A stretch of 64,000 nt of DNA, taken from positions 31,509,729 to 31,573,728 of the forward strand of contig CM049314.1 of NCBI GenBank assembly GCA_026874595.1, read 5' to 3'. Each line of letters opens with the position of its first letter. Position 1 is the first letter of the stretch. Of the stretch, positions 61,830-64,000 are shown piece by piece. A program made the position numbers and the translations under genes. This stretch comes from Sipunculus nudus (Eukaryota; Annelida; Sipuncula; Golfingiida; Sipunculidae). The notes beneath the pieces were generated by a model. That model did no database searches and was not told where the DNA came from. It was given only the letters and a program-made list of their open reading frames with translations.

Positions 61830-62093
61830 TTGAGACGAGAGAACAAGTTATGCACATATTGGTTTACTAAAGGTAAATTAATAATAAAAATAATTCATAT
61901 TCTTGAAAATGAATATAATTTTAATATGGGATGTGGATTATATGATACTATAAGGGGAAAATATGTAAAAAACACACACAAGAAAACAGGAGCTGTTGTA
62001 TATACTTATATAGATGTTATAAACAATCAGGAATCATGTATTTATTTTGGAACTGGGAAAAGAAAAGACTATATTAACCAAGTAATATATTAA
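61830..62093 (+). CDS. Small AT-rich ORF, function unknown
   Basis: The frame is open from a TTG at 61830; an ATG lies at 61926. It includes MGCGLYDTIRGKYVKNTHKK and ends YFGTGKRKDYINQVIY. An overlapping frame starts with ATG at 61811 and ends after about 19 codons, which suggests one gene broken by a frameshift. The codons are AT-rich at the third position. No family is recognised; it could be a decayed mobile or viral-type gene, but nothing here proves that. Confidence 0.3.
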   Translation: MRRENKLCTYWFTKGKLIIKIIHILENEYNFNMGCGLYDTIRGKYVKNTHKKTGAVVYTYIDVINNQESCIYFGTGKRKDYINQVIY

Positions 62094-63195
62094 AGGAATC
62101 AATTTTTATTCCGAAACATCAACACTGACGAGGTGCACTCAATATAATGTTTTGTTCTTTAAAGTATAATGGTATATTTTTTTCTTAACTGTTTGTTTAC
62201 CTATGTTCATAATGTAAATAAACTTGCACAGAGTGCAATCAGTAGAACAAAGACATGCAATGGCAGCATGCCACTTAGCAGGGAAATATGGTATTCAGTA
62301 AAAAACGGATCATTAGTGTGAGATAATATAACAATTATATGTAATTTTTATGTACCTTTAAAGTTGATATTTGATGGAACAATAAAAAACAGGTGCAACA
62401 TGTTTGCCTTTTTAGTAATCATCCGATCAATATTTAAAAACAAATGATCATACATATGCGATTTTTAATGCACAGTCCCCTAAGAAACCAAATATTTTTT
62501 GTGTTGCATATTTGTACTTATGCATGTATGGACCATCATGTCCATCCAGCAGGATTATATCAGAGGACATGAAGGTTCATATATGAACTTGTTTGGACTA
62601 GTCCTTGGTTGGAATCTGTCGCCCATGCGCAAATTGTACCTGGTAAACAAACACGCATGAACTGTGTTTACTCACACGCACATCCACAACGAGGTGAAAA
62701 AACAGCCGTATGCGAGGTACTGTAATGTGTGCTGGGATGGTTTTGCACGAAAACTATTGTATGAAGAAAACCGGAACGTATAGTGGGAAAGAACAGAAAT
62801 AATTATTGCTCCTGAGTATGTCCCTTTATTGCAAAGTACATTAGTACAGTATTTACAAATACAGAAGAAAATTAAAAGTCCGGTGATACCACATGTTTAT
62901 ATACCTATAACTCTGGGTAATCAGAGGATTCCAGACACGGATATTCATGGTAAGCAGGACTCATTGGTTCTAGGATATAGTGCAGTACTACACAACATAT
63001 AAGGGTTTACCATAGAAACATAAACCAACGTACAGACATTCATAACAAGGAGAGCCAAGGGCTTTCCAAACGACATCCAGAAACATCTATTCAGGCATAC
63101 GGCTGCCCACTTTAACTACACATATTATTATTATTTAGTTCGTACAAACATTGTACAATATAATATATGGTCATGAAAACTGCAGAGACTTATCG
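62094..63195. other. Intergenic, nothing recognised
   Basis: AT-rich sequence without repeats or exons that could be supported. Confidence 0.5.
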
Positions 63196-63199
63196 CGCT

Positions 63200-64000
63200 T
63201 TATAACAAAGATAAAGTAGGCACAGTGATAAGCCGTGGTACTTGCTTAGATGGAGGTGATGTTACACGACCAGCATTGTTAAACACCTCTGTAGACACGT
63301 TATTGCTCTTTCTGAAGAATTTGCTACACAAAATTTCGTCTGGCCAGATGTCCTCTTTCACTGGTTTGGTAATGTACATTGGGTTTACATTAAGTTTAAA
63401 AGATTTCATACGCGCATCTGGATGTGATATCTGTTCAGGAGTCTCTACTTTTACACCTTCCTCAAAAATGTATTTATGAAGCTGGTCGTCACCTATAACC
63501 ACGTGAAAACGTGACACAAATAGGTCTGTATACTTGGCACCACTGCTGGTGGTTGTATTATTGCGTTTACCTTGAATACCTCGCTGATACCAGGAATCAT
63601 CCTTATTTGACTCCCGATTGCTGTGATTATCCCGACCAACCCTCGGCTCATATACGTTCAGTACGATGGTTTCTCACATCTGTTTTAATATCATAGTATG
63701 ATTGTAATTTTCTGTATTTGTACAATTTCTCTGCTGGGGAATACATGCATCTTCACTTGATCGGTCCTTGGGGAACGATGGGTAAACACCTGGTGGTTAG
63801 GTTGCTCTCTTGATGGTTGCTGCATAAGCTGGTTGTTGGTTTCCACATTGTTCGTTCTGCAGCTGATGGACCAGGAGCTGTAGGGCTTTTAATGCTTCTG
63901 CATTTGTTTGTGTCCTATGTTCTACTAGACCTAAACGTTCATGTTCACTGATGCGCTTTGTGTAGTGCACATCAAGTTTCGTCGGGGCTAAATTTGGTAC
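63200..64000 (-). pseudogene. LINE ORF1-like coding fragment, frameshifted, runs off the window
   Basis: Read on the minus strand, an upstream part (from the window edge to TAA at 63799-63797) encodes a charged helical stretch with HERLGLVEHRTQTNAEALKA. A second frame (about 63665 to 63203) encodes YTDLFVSRFHVVIGDD, SHPDARMKSFKLNV and WPDEILCSKFF. The FVSRF...SFKL.V...WP..I..(R/K)FF pattern is typical of the RRM-like domain in ORF1 proteins of non-LTR retrotransposons (family knowledge, from memory of the pattern). At least one frameshift separates the two parts. Confidence 0.5.

Overview
This is eukaryotic, AT-rich genomic DNA. The genes are split into small exons with GT/AG junctions, long (TA)n tracts are everywhere, and tRNA-derived SINEs and other short repeats resemble those of molluscs. 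Together with a cluster of genes encoding MEGF/scavenger-receptor-F/Draper-like EGF repeats, this suggests a bivalve mollusc (inference; species not determined).

Region 1-44.4 kb is a cluster of related MEGF-like genes. A complete unit has a signal-peptide exon (E1), a series of single-EGF exons (E2-E9), a juxtamembrane exon (JM) and a transmembrane exon (TM). EGF exons begin and end in phase 1, so they can be lost or duplicated without changing frame. From left to right: an orphan E2-type exon (minus, 1.3-1.4 kb); a headless inverted copy F' (minus, E3-E8, 2.3-5.3 kb); gene F (plus, E1-JM, 6.9-14.0 kb), with a broken E3 and a stop in E9; gene A (minus, 24.4-18.0 kb), the most complete, with the only TM exon found; a stray E3 relic (25.7 kb); two relics, B2 (31.2-27.2 kb) and B1 (36.9-34.4 kb); and gene C (minus, 44.3-40.8 kb), whose seven exons are clean but for which no TM exon was found. 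F' and part of F form the arms of a large palindrome, 1.63-5.77 kb against 8.06-12.03 kb. The arms start in intron 2 of F and end in intron 8. The spacer holds F's promoter region, E1 and E2.

Region 44.4-58.4 kb has no convincing gene. It holds a tandem-core element with hairpin ends resembling pearl/Helentron elements (47.46-48.75 kb), a foldback element with TIRs of about 165 bp (48.96-50.4 kb), and a minisatellite with alternating units (53.2-53.9 kb).

Region 58.4-64 kb has a small TATA-driven gene for a secreted VWC-like cysteine-rich protein (58.5-59.9 kb), SINE copies, two unidentified AT-rich small ORFs (61.6-62.1 kb), and a broken LINE ORF1-like coding fragment on the minus strand at the right edge.

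The MEGF-like products would be type I membrane or secreted EGF proteins. In this family they usually bind particles, apoptotic cells or microbes. That function is family knowledge; the sequence here shows only the architecture.
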